From Callaeas wilsoni (lineage: Eukaryota; Chordata; Aves; Passeriformes; Callaeidae), in assembly GCA_013398955.1 (NCBI GenBank), contig VWPU01006249.1, positions 1 to 64,000 on the forward strand: a stretch of 64,000 bases of DNA. The letters are read 5' to 3'. The position numbers and the translations under genes are program-made. Within the stretch, counting starts at the first letter, position 1; each line of letters begins with the position of its first letter. The notes beneath the pieces are model-generated. The model was not told the DNA's origin, did not search any database, and saw only the letters and a program-made list of their open reading frames with translations. Positions 35,850 to 48,690 of the stretch are shown piece after piece.

Positions 35850-36032
35850 AGCGTTCTGAGCACTGGCACTCCGGGCTCTGCTGGGGTCTGCTACTCAGTT
35901 ATTGTGTAATCTTGGGTGAGTCATTTAAATTCTTTCTGCTCTGATTTCACCAGTCGGTAAAATAGGTGTAATCCTCCCCCATTTATCTCAGACAGCAAAA
36001 ATATCTATAAAACATCTTAGACGGCATGATAT
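35850..36032 (+). mobile_element. MIR-type SINE
   Basis: The string TTGTGTAATCTTGGGTGAGT, then CATTTAAATTCTTTCTGCTC, TGATTTCACCAGTCGGTAAA and ATAGGTGTAATCC follows the MIR core order (TGTGACCTTGGGCAAGTCAC, TTAACCTCTCTGTGCCTCAG, TTTCCTCATCTGTAAAATGG). Upstream GAGCACTGGCACTCCGGGCT is compatible with the decayed head, and ATCTATAAAACATCTTAGAC with the tail. Confidence 0.7.
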
Positions 36033-36120
36033 GTTCAGGCAAATTTCACTTCAGCAAACCTTTCCCTTTATGAGCTATATTTGTCCACAGATCTTTTTGT
36101 CCTGCAAACCTCTGTCCCCA

Positions 36121-36139
36121 GACACACACACACACACTG
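36121..36139. repeat. (AC)n microsatellite, short
   Basis: Nineteen bases of alternating AC. Confidence 0.9.
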
Positions 36140-36279
36140 TCATGCCACTGTCGCCTGACAGATGAGAAGATCATGCCTTTACCGTGAAATCAAAACCATC
36201 ATTCTTCTTCTACGGCTGCAGAAATTGCATTAACTATCAAACTTTAAGTCTTTTCAAAGAACAAATCTCGCTTGTCTTA

Positions 36280-36350
36280 ATCAAATGAGAAGTCCCAGTA
36301 AAAATCAGCAGGATACTTCAAGCGATCAAGGAAAGCAGGATCTGGCCTCT
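36280..36350. repeat. Ancient palindromic repeat fragment (GCAGGATCTGGCC type)
   Basis: GAGAAGTCCCAGTAAAAATC, then AGCAGGATACTTCAAGCGAT, then CAAGGAAAGCAGGATCTGGC. The family in turtles and crocodiles reads AGTCCCATTGAAATCAATGG, GACTTC, then AAGCAGGATCTGGCC. The centre and the right end are recognisable. Confidence 0.45.
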
Positions 36351-39300
36351 TGTAGAGCATTGAGGTAAACCAGACACACTACTGCAGTTTGCATTGGACA
36401 GTTCTCAATTAGAATGTCAAGATTTATAGTGTATTTTATCCGGTTTTCATTCTCCACTGTTCAGTTTAACTTTTGACCTATGGTTATTGGCAGAAGAGGG
36501 CTTGTCCCAGAGGGCTGTTAGTCCCTTCCAAAGAGGCCTTCTAAGAAGTGCCAAAAAAGAGGGTGGAAAACAGGTCTCTTTGTAACAGGACCCCTCCTCA
36601 GAAATGCTCACCATTGATGGGACAGTCAGGATGCAAGGAAACAGAAGATCCCTCTGGATTTTCTGCACTAAGTAGTTAAGGTCTTGTGTTGTTCCTTTTC
36701 CCTCCTCTCCTGCCAAAAGATCAGATGGAAACAAGTCCTGTAGAAAAGGTCAAAACTAATTGTGTCAAAAAATCTGCATGGAGTCAGATTAAAAGAAAAA
36801 TGGAGGTTATAAATATAGGAAACATATGCTGATATATGAGATACAGTAAGGTGTGGCATCCAGGGGTTCTCCAGGGGACTGGAGTTCATAAAGCTCTCAG
36901 CCAACATGGGACAGAGCATCCTTACAATATATGATAGAACACGAGTTGCAGATACAGCCTTGAATTTGAATTTAAAAAAAAAAAAATAAAGCATGGGGAT
37001 AAATAGATTTACCCAGGTTGGATAGCCCTGCTCAGTGCATTCCCTTCAAAAAGGGAGGGCTGTGCTGAAGGGGAGTCTGCTGGTGTGTAACTGGCACAGT
37101 TTCTCAAGGCAAAACCTTTAGACTGATAAAAATATCAAACAGAATCAATGATCTTGCTGTAGGACTGTGCTGGTGACACAAAATAAGGACAGTGCTGTAA
37201 ATGTGGAGGGCCAGAGTATTCCAGGGGAAGGCTCACATGATCCTGGGCATTCCAGCATTAGGAAAGGAATGAAATGTAATAGGACTCAAATCGGGCTGTG
37301 TGGTTGGAGATTAATAACAGCAATGCTCCGTGGTGAGCAGGATGCTCCTTGGATGAAGATGTCCTTACAGCAGGAAGGTTCTCCAAGGGCCTTCCCATGG
37401 ACACAGGGGGACAAAAATAACCCAGCTCGCTTTAGGATAGAGCCAGCATCATTTGCAAAAGGGATTATATAATGTAGTTGCCTCTAACAACAGAGGACTA
37501 GTCTGATGAACCAGAAGGCCCCTTCCAGTCCTATTGTTCCTGCTATTCCCAAAGTTAAATTAACACCAACCTTGCCTGGCAACATTGTCCCTGCGCCTGT
37601 GGAGAGGGAGTTTGCCCTGGAGCTCCTGGGACGAGATGTCTCTGTAAATGGGAATTGAAAACCCTGTAAATGGGAACTAGAAGAGGTGCCAGGTTTGTAA
37701 TTTAAAAAACCCAATAAAAACAACGTAATAGATCTAAATCCTCCTGCTTTGTGGCGCAGAAAGGCCTGTGAGGACACAAGACCAGCCTTAAATCCCCCTC
37801 AGGAGCGACTCACGGCCAACGACACAGCTGCAGTCCCCTCACAGGGCACTCGCTGTGCTCTGACAGCCCGAAACCACTGGGGCAGAAACACCGAGTTTGG
37901 GAAAGTGACTTTTCTCTAAACAGCAGGGATCGAGGGAGGGTTTCCCACCTCTTTCCCTCAGGCCAGCCTTCTCACAGCCATCCCGGCCTGTTGGGACGAC
38001 AGGGCCTCCATACCCCAACAAATCCCCGGCCCGGGAGCAATCTCTCCCACCTATATCATAGATACATAGATATAGGTATATATATGACATATATGGTTGT
38101 TTGGTTTTTTTTAATATGACACGAGGTGAAATTCAGCTGTGCAGGGCTGCCAGGAGGCTGTGAAGGGCAGGGCAGGGCCCCTGACCGGCACCACCATTGC
38201 TGAGGGGAGCAGATGCAGCCCCAGAGCGTGGCTGTGCCCTGGCTGGTGCTGTGAGGGCACCGCGGCCACCTCAGGGGAACAAAGCAGGGTTAAAATGATA
38301 CCAAAATGGGGTGACACAGCCCAAGGTCTGTGGGGTAGTGGCACTGTCTATGGGTCTCCCTTCAGGGCATGATTTTAGCTGTAGAGCTACTGAAGCTGAG
38401 CAACGACATGGAGGGAAAGCTGTCTGACTGCCTGAGAGCTGGCAGAGCCATTGGAGCACACAGCCCACAGCAAAGGAGGGCAGGTAGAGTAACAGCAATT
38501 TAAAATGTGTGGGAAGAGAAATTCCCCTTCCCTAACTTCCCGACCCTGTGGAGCTGAGGAGAGGCACTTGGTCTGGCAGGACTCTGCTGGGCAAGGGCGA
38601 ATGTCAGTGCCTCACTTTTAGGAGTGTCCCTTGTGCTGCCTTGTCACTGTCACTCCTGCTCCAGGAGGTGGATCTGCAAGGTGGACGTGGTGTTTTAGCC
38701 TATGTGATAGCTTTTCCTGGAAAAGTATGATTAAAGAACCTTTAGAATCAAATAGGGAGCCTTTATAAATGACAAGCTGGCATCTGGGTTCCAGGGCAGC
38801 GCCTGGCATTCATTGTCCAGGACAGGCTCAGGCCATGGGGCAGGAGGCAGGAGCAGGGTAGGGATGGATGTACCCCTCCATTTTCTCTCTCCATCTTCTC
38901 TCACCTCCAGAACAGCAACAGCTGCTCGGGAAGGGGCTGTTGCAAAGACACACGTGTCTGCCAGGTGACATGTCCCTAGAGGGGAGCTGCAGGGGAATAA
39001 ACCGGGGACGCTTTCCTCGCAGGAGCTGCGGCCCCAGCCACCAGAAGGTGCCAGCCCCCAGCTTTCTGCTGAAAATCCCTATGTGGCTCAGCAATGCCCT
39101 AATTTGCTCACGAGACACAGAGCAGAGCCCACCTACTCATTCCTCTGCACAGCCATCCAATGATAATGACTTTCAGTCAATGGTGTAGCTTGGAACAGAT
39201 GCCTGGAGGTGAAAGGATCTGTATTCCATTACTAGCCCCTTCAACTAGCCAGGGTCCCCCAGGTTAAATATTTTTAGCAACAGCTTGTTTACATGTCAAA

Positions 39301-39900
39301 CTTGTCAATGAGCTTCTGGGGCACTGCTGCCACAAAGCTGTGTTGGTGGCAGCCCGTAAGCTTTCTCTATGCACGGAGCTAATGCCTTCTAAAGGGCTTG
39401 TCAGATATTTTCTTCCTACTGTGTCACAGGAGCAAGACTAATTTCAAAGAAATGCTCTTTATTTCTACTTAAAACTGCTAAAGAAAATATCCAGCACTGT
39501 CTTTTTTCTTGTCATCTGTTCGACAAGTGTCTCATAAAACAAATTGAGAGGTTTAAATCTCCGAGACAAAAATCAATAAGAGGATAAGTAAAGAATAGGA
39601 GGAAGTCAGCAGGCTGAGATTTATTTCATTGGAAATGTTTTTGCAATGGATTTACTAATAAATCTAAAGTGTCTGGTGCAGCTGCCTTTGATATGCAGTA
39701 TCCCCTTTACTTAGATGGAAGCTGCACATGAAAAGAAGCTTTGAATACTGATTTTTACAAGGGTGTAAATCAGTGAAGCCCCACATGTTACAAGTACCAC
39801 CAGCATCTGCTTCAGGTAGAAGTTAAGAAAAGGGATTCGTTTTTGTGCCAGAGTTGTCTTCTGCAGCTTTGCCATTTCTTGTTTAATATATTGCAATATT
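36351..39900. other. Unique gene-poor tract
   Basis: Unique DNA, moderately GC-rich between 37800 and 39100 with scattered CpGs but no dense island. A 22-base near-duplicate (CTGTAAATGGGAA) occurs twice at about 37638-37678. A TATA-rich run lies at about 38070-38095. Open frames here are short and show no domain. Confidence 0.35.
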
Positions 39901-39902
39901 TG

Positions 39903-39980
39903 TGATCAGGGCCTTACTGTGCTGGACACTGCATAATCCAATGTAGTAAAATCATCTCTGTCCCAAAGAGTTGATGGAGT
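39903..39980. repeat. Ancient amniote repeat tail (CAGGGCC...CCAAAGAG type)
   Basis: GATCAGGGCCTTACTGTGCT then GGACACTGCATAATCC, later ATCTCTGTCCCAAAGAGTTG. I recall the same order from reptile genomes as GATCAGGGCCCCATTGTGCT, AGGCGCTGTACA, then GTCCCTGCCCCAAAGAGCTT. The formal family name is uncertain. Confidence 0.5.
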
Positions 39981-42900
39981 TTCAAAGGTAGGAAACTGCA
40001 TTGAAATAACAAATATGGGCTGACCACAAGCGAAATCACAAGGAATGACGTTTGTGATGGTGGAACTGAGCTATGGTATCTCCTGAAAATCTGCTCCAGT
40101 GAGTACTTCCCTTGTGGTGATGGGAAACTGGGAAAAATTTAAATTAAATGAATGATTTGAAACACACTTACAGATAAGGAAAATGAAATAAACTCTTGAA
40201 GCAGTCCAGAGAAGGTCAGCCTGGATTGCCTACCAGTCATAACAGGGTTCCAGGAAGAAGGGATGTTCTCCTGAGTGGCAATAATAATGGCTGTCACTGA
40301 AATGACTGCACTTTGATGTGGACAGGAAGCAATGGAAAAGACTGCACCCGAGTCCTGAACGCCTTCCCTCCCTGCTGCACATTTGCCCTGACTGTGAGCT
40401 TTTCCAAAAGTCCCGTGGATGAAGAGGAAGCTATAATGAGCTCCTTGTTGAGTAATGCGAGTGGTTTGCTCCAGTTGGCACACATGACAGATGGCTGTGG
40501 GTAGGGAGCGAGTTGCTGGGGTCTGTGTGTGTGCATATGTGCTAGGAGGGGTTCCAGGATGGTTCCATGGCTCGCTATTCTATTTCAAATTAAACAAATA
40601 GTCCTGGATGCTTTTACAATGTCAGATGGGAAATCAGCCAGAAACTAGCTGATATCTTATTGTTCCTTGTTCTTCAATCGATTCTGCGTTTTTCAAAGGA
40701 TTTCTCTGCACCAAACACATATCAGAACATGGTTAAGCTCTGTTGTTCCAGTTCACAAATTTGATGTTAGGAAGAAATGTTGGAAGTGAGAGTAAATCAA
40801 CAGAAGTGGCCATTTTCATCCCCTTATATGGTTTTCCTCAAGTCAACATGAGAAACATTTCACAGCTAACTGTGAAAACTGGCACCTCATTACCTACTTT
40901 ATTATTTCTTGTGACTTATTAAGGGTTATTATCATTGTTCATTATCCTTTTTGATAGTGCCTACCCTTGCTATCCTATGGCGTTATTACTGGGTAGTAGC
41001 AGCAAACACTTACATTTAGGTCACTTTAACAGCTTGTATTTAAAGATTCCCATGGATATTAGTCTGAAGGGTGCAACCAGTGCTGTGATTTGCACAAGGT
41101 TCTGAAAATGGAAGCAGGAAAAATGTGGAATGAAATCTGTGTGTGGTTATATGCTAAATGACTGTGTCATAGAGCCATACGCACTGGGGGGTTGAACTGA
41201 AGTTGCATGACCTACCTAAAATCTGTACTTTCCATAATTTTTGAGTGCCCTGCATTGGAATCAAGGCAACCTTGCATCAACACGATGGTTTTAATGCAGA
41301 TATGTTTATGTACACCATAGAAAGTCACTCAGATGTTATTGGGAAATGTCAGACAACCTTCACAGTAGACGATGCTGCCACTGTTTTCCATAGTATTTCC
41401 GTAGTTGAAATTGGGATAATACATTCCCTCTGTCACAAAGCTTTAAGGATATATTACGTGTTTACAGATGGGTTTCACCATGAATTCACTGTGTTAAATG
41501 TCATAAAGTGATGGCCATATTTCATACAACCCCTAATTCCATAGCACACGTGCAAAGAGGGCAGAACAGTTCTGCAAAACAGTTAGGTGTGATCTCCATC
41601 TCCTTGAGGAGGATTGAGGAGAATTGACAAAACCCATTTTGTGAATCAGCAGCACAGCTAGAGTTAGAACCAAGCTTTCAGTGTCAGCTTTTGCCAAAAC
41701 CTGCCCAGCAGCGTGTCATGATGAGGACTGGCCAGACCTTGGTTTGAGTCCCAAGCCAGGAGCAGAACCCTTTATGTTTTGGCAGTAGAGCAGTTTGCAT
41801 ACATGGATTTGTTTCCCAGATTCTCCACGATGGCTGCAGAGGGAAGAGGTGGCACACCGTGCTCCACACCTCAGCACATCAGCTCCACGTCACGATGCCC
41901 TGTCTGGGTTTGCATTCAAAATCTACCGTCCATGACCTGATCCTGTTCGATCTCTTGCAAGATCAAAGTCTGAGGAACTTGAAAGACACACAATGACATG
42001 ATTTATCCTCAGGGGAGCACGATGGCTTCTGAAATTTCCTTCTCCCCTGGATGCCACGCACTGTCCCCCTACCCAGAAGATGGAAATACTGATTCTGTTT
42101 CTGATCTGGCTTGTGTAAATATATGTGGGAGAATAGCAAATGTCATTGCACAGGGACACAGAGCAAGAAGTTGCAGGGAAGAGGGGGATATTAACTCTTC
42201 CGCTCTTTTAGATTTCCAGGCTGTAGGATAATCCTACAAAATTAAATAATATGATCAGGATTTCCCCCTTTCCTCTTGACCTGACTTTTATGCTAGGGCT
42301 AAGAATTGCAGCACATTTCTTTTCCCAAAGCAAAACACGATCCTGGATAAAAGTCAGTTTAGTTGAGAGAAAAAAGTAAAACAAAAATAGATCTTTTCCA
42401 TAAACAAAGCTGCTTTCCATTTTGCTAGCATAAACAGGCAGATGCATTAAGAGATCATGCCACCCAGGCCCTGGAAAAAGAAACAGGGAAATGTATTTCT
42501 GAGTATTTTTCTGAAGGTGCAAGGATGGCTGAGCCTAAGGCAAATTGAGCAGAAGGACAAAGCTTTATAGACAGGGAAGCTTTACAGTTTCACCTGAGAC
42601 TCAGAAGAACTACACTTCCATAGGTTAGGCCAAATGCAGCATCATCTCCTTCCCAAATGAAATCTCTACCTTTAGCAGGCACCTGAGCACTTGGTGTGCT
42701 TCATATTCTCACAGAAATACAGGGGTTTGCAGTAGTCTCTATGGCTGTGCAAACAGAACTGCAGGTCTCTGGGCGTGGAATGAGATGAGCACTGGCAAAA
42801 AAAAGCCTTTCAGAAATGCAAGTCTCAGCTTTGCAGACTGAAGGGCTACCGTAAGTGTGCTCTATGTGAATGAAACCCACCTCCCCAGGGACCAGAAACA

Positions 42901-44695
42901 AGGGGCGAAGCAAGAGGAATAAGGAATGAGTGGTGTCCTAATTCTGGGCTTCTTTTCCTCACAACCAAGTTGAAATCCGGCAGCTAGGATGGACCCTCTT
43001 CTGTTAGAGCCCACATCTTTTACTCTTCTCCCTCACTTGATTCATTCCCTTGGTGAAAAATTCATCCATCTCTACTGAAAGATCCACATTCTACTTAAGC
43101 TATCAAAATAATCTTTCTGTAATTGTCTGGAGATGTCTACAGTCTAGATATTACAGTCTGTCGGCATCTGTATTTAAATGATGCTTTGCAACAAATCACA
43201 CCCTGGAGGTGTTGCAGCCTTCTGATAGGGCTGGGTTGTGATACATTTCATGTGCTGTAGCACACAGCCCTTCCCAAAGTCCTCACCGACCCCCTTTTGT
43301 TGTGTTTGTTTGTTTAAAAATCTCTGGTTCTCTCACTCAAAGCGATCTGCTAATATCAATCTCCCAACCAGACACTGCAGGGCAAATTCTGCCTTCAAGC
43401 ATCCTGCATTTGATTAAAACCAGGGTGTGCAAAGCTCTTCCAGGGCTTGGTACCATTTCTGATTCAGATCAATTTAAGAGACAATGAATATATCCAGTGC
43501 AAAAATGGCTTCTTCTGCTTTGGCTGATACCAGAAAGGAAGATTTGGTGTTTACTTTCAATACTTGGATTCAGCTTAAACGTATGTCCAGTGACTCAAAT
43601 GCTACTTCTTCAAACTGTCTCTTTGGAAAACAGTCTTCAGGGTCTCCGTGGAACAGAATGATTTCAGCTTTTTCTTGCTTCCTCTTGGGTCACAAATGCA
43701 GCAAGAAGGGCCTTCTGCAGAAGACTTTGCCCCTCAGTACAGGAAGTTCAAGTCTATGTGCAAATGAAAACTATTCTAGCCAATATTCCAAATCTAGGTT
43801 GTTTTGTTCCTTGTCCCCCATGTTCCCCCCCACAATGTGAGACAAGGATCTGGTTCAGCTTGTGCAGGAAGTATCTTTGGAGTAGTAGTTTCTCTGATTT
43901 GTTTTTGATAATTTTTAGGTACATCTATCCCTTGTCTCAAGAAATAAGTGCATGGAAAGAACTAGTTTAGGCTATTTTATCCTTTCTGATACTTTTTGCT
44001 CCTTTACCCCCCCACTCCTTTTTCCTTCCCTGTTCCTCCACAGCTGCCATTAAGAACAAGTCAGTGACTCACAAAGGCACATTTTCGCTCATTCACTACA
44101 TCACAGCCCTCCACGCTCACCCACCCCAGGGTTCCGTGACGCTTGATCTTTGCCACCAGGAGCATCCAATTCTGTGGCCAGCGCTAAGGCCAAAGGGAAC
44201 TCTACAAACCAGTTATTCTCTGTTTCCCCCAGGAACAAAACTGTGGCGATGTTACTGCCCTCTAAAGATGTGTGGATCAGCATTAAAGTGCTGACCTGCT
44301 CAACACTTCTGGCACCCTTTGAACCGGGGAGCTTTGAAGCGAAGGCTGTAACGAACTCGTGTATAATAAGCTGCTGCCCCATGCCAGGCGAGGCAGAGGT
44401 ATCAGGGACTGATGGAAGCTTTTGAAGGCACAAAATGCTATTAAAAACTGCGAGGGACTAGAGAAAAAGAGACAGTGAAAAACAAATCTCCCTTCCATGC
44501 AGTGATACATCTAACTTTGGCAAGTTAGAACTAGGGTCACTAAACCGGATTTAAAGCTTAAAAATTTTGGGGTGGCTGGCTTATGGTTTTGGCTTAGAAA
44601 CACTTCTGCTGAAACTGGGGCTCTACTGGGAGACAGTTCAGTTCAGGGCTTTCCTCCTTTCTGCACCAGTAAGTTGTTGGGGAAGGGAGAACCAG
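39981..44695. other. Unique gene-poor tract
   Basis: Unique DNA. A frame at 41245-41511 (88 codons, plus) has a protein-like mixed composition but no family resemblance. Possible faint reverse MIR traces lie near 41640-41675, too weak to call. Nothing else was recognised. Confidence 0.35.
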
Positions 44696-44699
44696 TCTG

Positions 44700-44932
44700 C
44701 ATAGCAATAATTATTATCAATTGTATTGTGCTTTTTATCTTCAAAGTGCTTTACAGACACAAACTAATTATTCCTCTGCAACACCCCTGTGAAGAAGATG
44801 GTAAGTATCATTATCTCTGTTTTACCAATGGGGAGACTGAGCCAGAGCATTTAAGCGATTAGCCTGGGGCCACAGGGGCAGTTAGTGTCAGGGCTGGGAA
44901 TGCAGGAGTGTCTCTGCTCCCAGTCAGCACCA
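44700..44932 (-). mobile_element. MIR-type SINE, near full length, reverse
   Basis: Read forward this is the reverse complement of a MIR: AAAGTGCTTTACAGACACAA, then TCCTCTGCAACACCCCTGTG, GTAAGTATCATTATCTCTGT, TTTACCAATGGGGAGACTGA, GCCAGAGCATTTAAGCGATT, GGGGCCACAGGGGCAGTTAG and GTGTCAGGGCTGGGAATGCA. The matching MIR order is GCGCTTTACA, CTCACAACAACCCTATGAGG, TATTATCCCCATTTTACAG, GGGGAAACTGAGGC, GGTTAAGTAACTTGCC, GTCACACAGC, GAGCCAGGATT. It is the best preserved SINE in the window. Confidence 0.82.
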
Positions 44933-46015
44933 GGCAACATATCTCTTTAGTAGGAACAAAAGGGAACCTTTCTCCAGACTTGGAACCTAAAAGAAGCTCA
45001 TTTTTTTTGGCAAGGGATTATAAACTCTTTCTTTAAAATGTAATCATAATTGGAAAAAAGACTGTGGAGTAAGGGCACTAAAGAGGGTTGGAAGCCAGCA
45101 TGTCTGCTTTATAGGTAATCCTAGAATCTGGAAATTTGGGAAAATTCCTGGAAAATTTATGCGAGGGATGTAGAGTTCTATTTCAGGACCAAAAAAAAAA
45201 AAGTGACATATTTGAAATTTCCCATGGAAGGAAAAGTAAATTATAATAATTTTTAAATATCAAAATGTTTCATTACAAACGTTTCAAAGTGAAACTGAAC
45301 CTGAAAGTCTGTGCTCTGAAGTTCTCAGTTCAGACATGGCTTGAGGGCTTTTAAATTCCTCCATGCCTATGGGCTCTCAGTGAGGTTCTCAGGGCTTCCA
45401 CAGGAATGTTACAGCCGAGCCCTGCAGTGCCTCTATTCTACTCCGTGAAGAAATCAAACTCTTTAAAAACCATCAATAGCTTGGCACTATTTGCACTGGA
45501 ACAGAAAAGGAGCAGGCATTGTAAGAGGTCCCGATGGGAAGCATCCTGTCCCGTTCTAGAGCCACGACCCTGAGGGACAATCCATCACATGGGACACTGC
45601 TTGCCTCCCTCACTCAGGCATGAGTTATGGATTAGGGACACTGGGAAGGAACAGACACACTTGGTGCTCCCTTTTCCATGAGATTTCCTTTGGCCTGGCT
45701 ATGACCCTTAGGAACTGAAGGGCAATCACTAACCTCAGGCTCTGCCTGAGGAGGAGCTGAGTTTTCAGGGCAGGAATAAAAGACATCCTTTTACTCTGAC
45801 CTTTATGTTCTGGTTTGGAATCAAGAGCTGATGGACAACACAAGACTTTTTTGCACATCTCATCTTACAGCACCTAAGAGGAGCTAGAACCTGAAAAAAT
45901 AACAATACCCAACACTGAGTCAAGGCGACACTTTTCACACAGCTCCAGCTCCTTTTCAGTCCGAAACACTGAGCCAGATCCTTAAACACTCAGAAGCTGC
46001 CAAGCGGGCTGGATC
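44933..46015. other. Unique sequence, nothing recognised
   Basis: Unique DNA with A-rich runs near 45189-45200. The stretch 45070-45130 has a faint MIR-head resemblance (TTGGAAGCCAGCATGTCTGC) but is too weak to annotate. Confidence 0.3.
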
Positions 46016-46019
46016 TTCT

Positions 46020-46120
46020 AAAGAGCTCTGTAGCCCACCAGCTTGGCACTTCTTTAAATCTAGGTAGTGATTTTGGTGCCTAAATGGGAGCTGAGCCCTT
46101 TTGCAAACCTGCTTCTGATC
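46020..46120. repeat. Ancient amniote repeat fragment (GGTGCCTAAATGGGAGCTGAG type)
   Basis: AAAGAGCTCTGTAGCCCACC, later TTGGTGCCTAAATGGGAGCT and GAGCCCTTTTGCAAACCTG, parallel a repeat I recall from turtles (TAGGTGCCTAAATGGGAG, CTGAGCACCTTTGAAAATCTGG). Family name unknown. Confidence 0.42.
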
Positions 46121-46795
46121 GTGCATGCTGAGCTGCTCTGCAAATCCTGGCTATCATTGCTCTGCATTCTTGTACTTCCTGGTTGCGAGCTGTGCTGGGA
46201 GCAAAACTATCAAAGCACCACAAGGAAACCACTCCTGCTATAATCAGGAAGCATAAAAAATCTCAGGAGCCAAACTGTTCAGCCTCTATTACTATTTGGG
46301 CAATGGCTATACCTCTGGTACTCCTTTATCCTTACATAGATCAAAGCTGTGCGATGACAGGTACTATAAAACCCTCTAAAATAGGGACAATCCCAGCACT
46401 GAATAGTTTATAATCAAAATAGAAGATGAGGCAGAAAGTGTGTGCAACAGATGGACAGATCTGGCATAAGGAATCCACGGGGTAAGTGTTTGAGTGAGTG
46501 TCTCCAGTTTGCAGAGCAGAAAAGAGCAGTCAAGGATAAGCTTTGCTGCTTACCTTACCTGACCCCCAAACCTTTTGAGATTAACCCACAACAATTAATT
46601 ATTCCTTTGACTGGCCAAGATGACTCACAGCTGCTCATGCCATCCCAAAGCTCAAGATCTAAGTAAATTTATTGAAATTAGTGGTGGCTTCATTCCAGGA
46701 AACTTGCATTCAGTTTTGATTCAAAGAAGCTCCGCACCCTTCCCACCTCTTGTTTCTTCCCTCTTCCAGCCCTCAGCAAATGTGGAGCTCTACAG
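46121..46795. other. Unique sequence, nothing recognised
   Basis: Unique DNA without recognisable genes or repeats. Confidence 0.3.
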
Positions 46796-46799
46796 CTTC

Positions 46800-46980
46800 G
46801 ATCTAATAGTGGTTGAGTCCCAGGAATGGGAGTCATAAGATCCGAGTCCTATTCCTGTCTCTAATACAGGGTGGTTTTCAGTGAGTCACTTCCCCTCTGT
46901 CTTACTCAATATCCTTGTTTGTAAATGGGGTTAACGATACTGACCCATCTCATGGAAAAGTTGTGAGTTCATTAATATCT
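46800..46980 (+). mobile_element. MIR-type SINE
   Basis: CAGGAATGGGAGTCATAAGA then TCCGAGTCCTATTCCTGTCT for the head end, then CAGTGAGTCACTTCCCCTCT, CAATATCCTTGTTTGTAAAT, GGGGTTAACGATACTGACCC and GTTGTGAGTTCATTAATATC for core and tail. The expected order is TCAGGAGACC, GTTCTATTCCTGGCTCT, GGGCAAGTCACTT, CCTCAGTTTCCCCATCTGTA, AAATGGGGATAAT, GTTGTGAGGATTAATT. Moderately diverged, nearly complete. Confidence 0.78.
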
Positions 46981-48015
46981 ATGAGCATTCCAGTAGCTGA
47001 CATTGTGGAGCCTCTCCTTGGCTTTAGTAGCTCTGTGTCTGCCACTATCCCTGTACTTGCCAAGGAGGTTCAGGTGGTAATAATGGGACTGTTACGGACT
47101 GTTAGGGGGTTTAATTCCGAATTTACTTCATCTCCTTAATAATTAATATTGCCAGGAGGGCAGACAAGAGGAAAAGCAGATGTTAACTCAGCTCTCATTT
47201 GGGAGAGTGTTTACCAGCTCCTTACAGAATGTGCTCACTCTGGTGTTTACCATTATAGGGCTGTCTGCACTTTCCCAGGCACCTTCCTCTTTAGGATCAC
47301 TCTGGTTGCAAGCACAGGCCCACACTCATGTCACCCCTGACCTGAGCTGTTGTCTCCATTTGGTAGATGTTGATGCAGAGTTGCAAATAGGTGAAGCCAC
47401 TCATCAGGCTCACTCACTGTCAGCTGTCTGGGACGATCTTCCCTTGATGACACTCATTGCACAAAGACCTTTCACTGCTCCCCTTTGATATTTTAGTCTT
47501 GTAGGAAAACTGGAAATTATCAATGCCAGACGTTCGTGAGTTGAAAATGGACATTTTAGACTTTCAAATAACACTGTCTTTGAAGCCCTGATCTCACTTC
47601 TTCCTTCATAGGACAGGAACCTACAGCTTTCAGAGCCCAGTTCTTCCTTCAGCAAAGTCTGTTCCAGTAAAAGCTGACACTGTATCCATCTCTACCTGCC
47701 TTAAATAAGATTTTTCCATATTGGGTCAGTGGGCTAGACAGCTTTGAAGTTTGCTTTGCTTAATTGTGCACAAGTCTTTTGAACAGAGATCCCTCTGTTG
47801 GGCTGGGAGGGCTTGAGGATGGTTCAGTGCGGTGTCCGTCCAATCCCTCCACCTGTAGGAAGGCGGAGAAAAATTCTTTGAGGTTCTCAAAAGACCGAAG
47901 CCCCTCTCTTTGTCCAGGAAGGAGCAGGTTTGTGTGTGTTGCACTGCTGGTCAGGCCTTTCTGGGTACTTCTCCTTTCCCCTGAGTGCTGCCAGCCAGCA
48001 GCCTTGGCTGGCTGG
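46981..48015. other. Unique sequence; faint repeat traces
   Basis: Mostly unique. The stretch 47350-47420 (CTCCATTTGGTAGATG and following) has a weak reverse-MIR appearance. A GC-rich part begins at about 47790. Confidence 0.3.
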
Positions 48016-48018
48016 CTG

Positions 48019-48138
48019 CTACAGCAGCTGCACCACCAGCTGCAGTGTCTCCTCTCCATGGACAGGCTGACAGACCTCAGGGGCAGGAAGGAGATGCTGC
48101 AGAGTCATCACCTGCTCCAGCAGCTGAGCCATGTCTGC
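48019..48138 (-). other. Speculative terminal coding exon
   Basis: On the minus strand a good acceptor (pyrimidine-rich run ending GTGTGTCCTGCAG) is followed by a frame with 39 codons and then TAG at 48021-48019. The peptide is leucine- and glutamine-rich with heptad-like spacing (AQLLEQVMTLQHLL near its start, LQLVVQLL at its end), suggesting amphipathic helices. No AATAAA is found within the next 1 kb on this strand, no partner exon was identified, and CTG/CAG-rich DNA gives such peptides by chance. Not recognised as any family. Confidence 0.12.
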
Positions 48139-48518
48139 CTGCAGGACACACAAGAGTGGAGTGAGGGGTTTGACTTCCCGAAGCAACCCCGACAAAACCG
48201 TGGAGAGAAAGGAGAATCACCGGGAAGAAACGCAGGCAGGAGGAAGTAAAACTGGTGGTTTGGGTCTCTACCTAGACCAAGAGAAACCACAGTGGTTTTC
48301 TTCTGACAGTGACTCCTCGTGTAGAATTGTGGTCCTGAAACACTGAGGATTTGAAGCTGCATGCAGGAAGATACAGAAGGCAACCCTGACATTGTAGAGC
48401 ATGTGTGTGGTCCTTGTTGAAAAAGCGTATGAGGCAAAAATAAGCAAATGTAACAGATTTTTTCCTTTGATGAGATCTTGCTGGTTTTACCATCTTCTAG
48501 ACTTGCCATATACAAAAA

Positions 48519-48690
48519 ATTCACAGAATTGTAGGATGGTTTGGATTGGTAGGGACCTTTAAAGATCATCCAGCCCAACCCTTCTGCCATGGGCAGGGAC
48601 ACCTTGCACTAGAGCAGGTTGCTCAAAGTCCATCCAACCTGGCCTTGAACAGTTTCACTGATGGAGCATCCACAACTCATCTCTGTTTGG
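48519..48690 (-). mobile_element. CR1 LINE, 5'-truncated 3' end
   Basis: On the plus strand: CACAGAATTGTAGGATGGTT, TGGATTGGTAGGGACCTTTA, AAGATCATCCAGCCCAACCC, then GCCATGGGCAGGGACACCTT, GCACTAGAGCAGGTTGCTCA and AAGTCCATCCAACCTGGCCT. This is the reversed avian CR1 3' untranslated region in full order, with the element's 3' end near 48519. It breaks off after GGAGCATCCACAAC at about 48675-48690. It is clearly younger than the MIR-type elements here. Confidence 0.95.

Noticed and set aside
41245..41511. 88-codon frame with protein-like composition
   Set aside because: No recognisable family, no splice context and length within chance.
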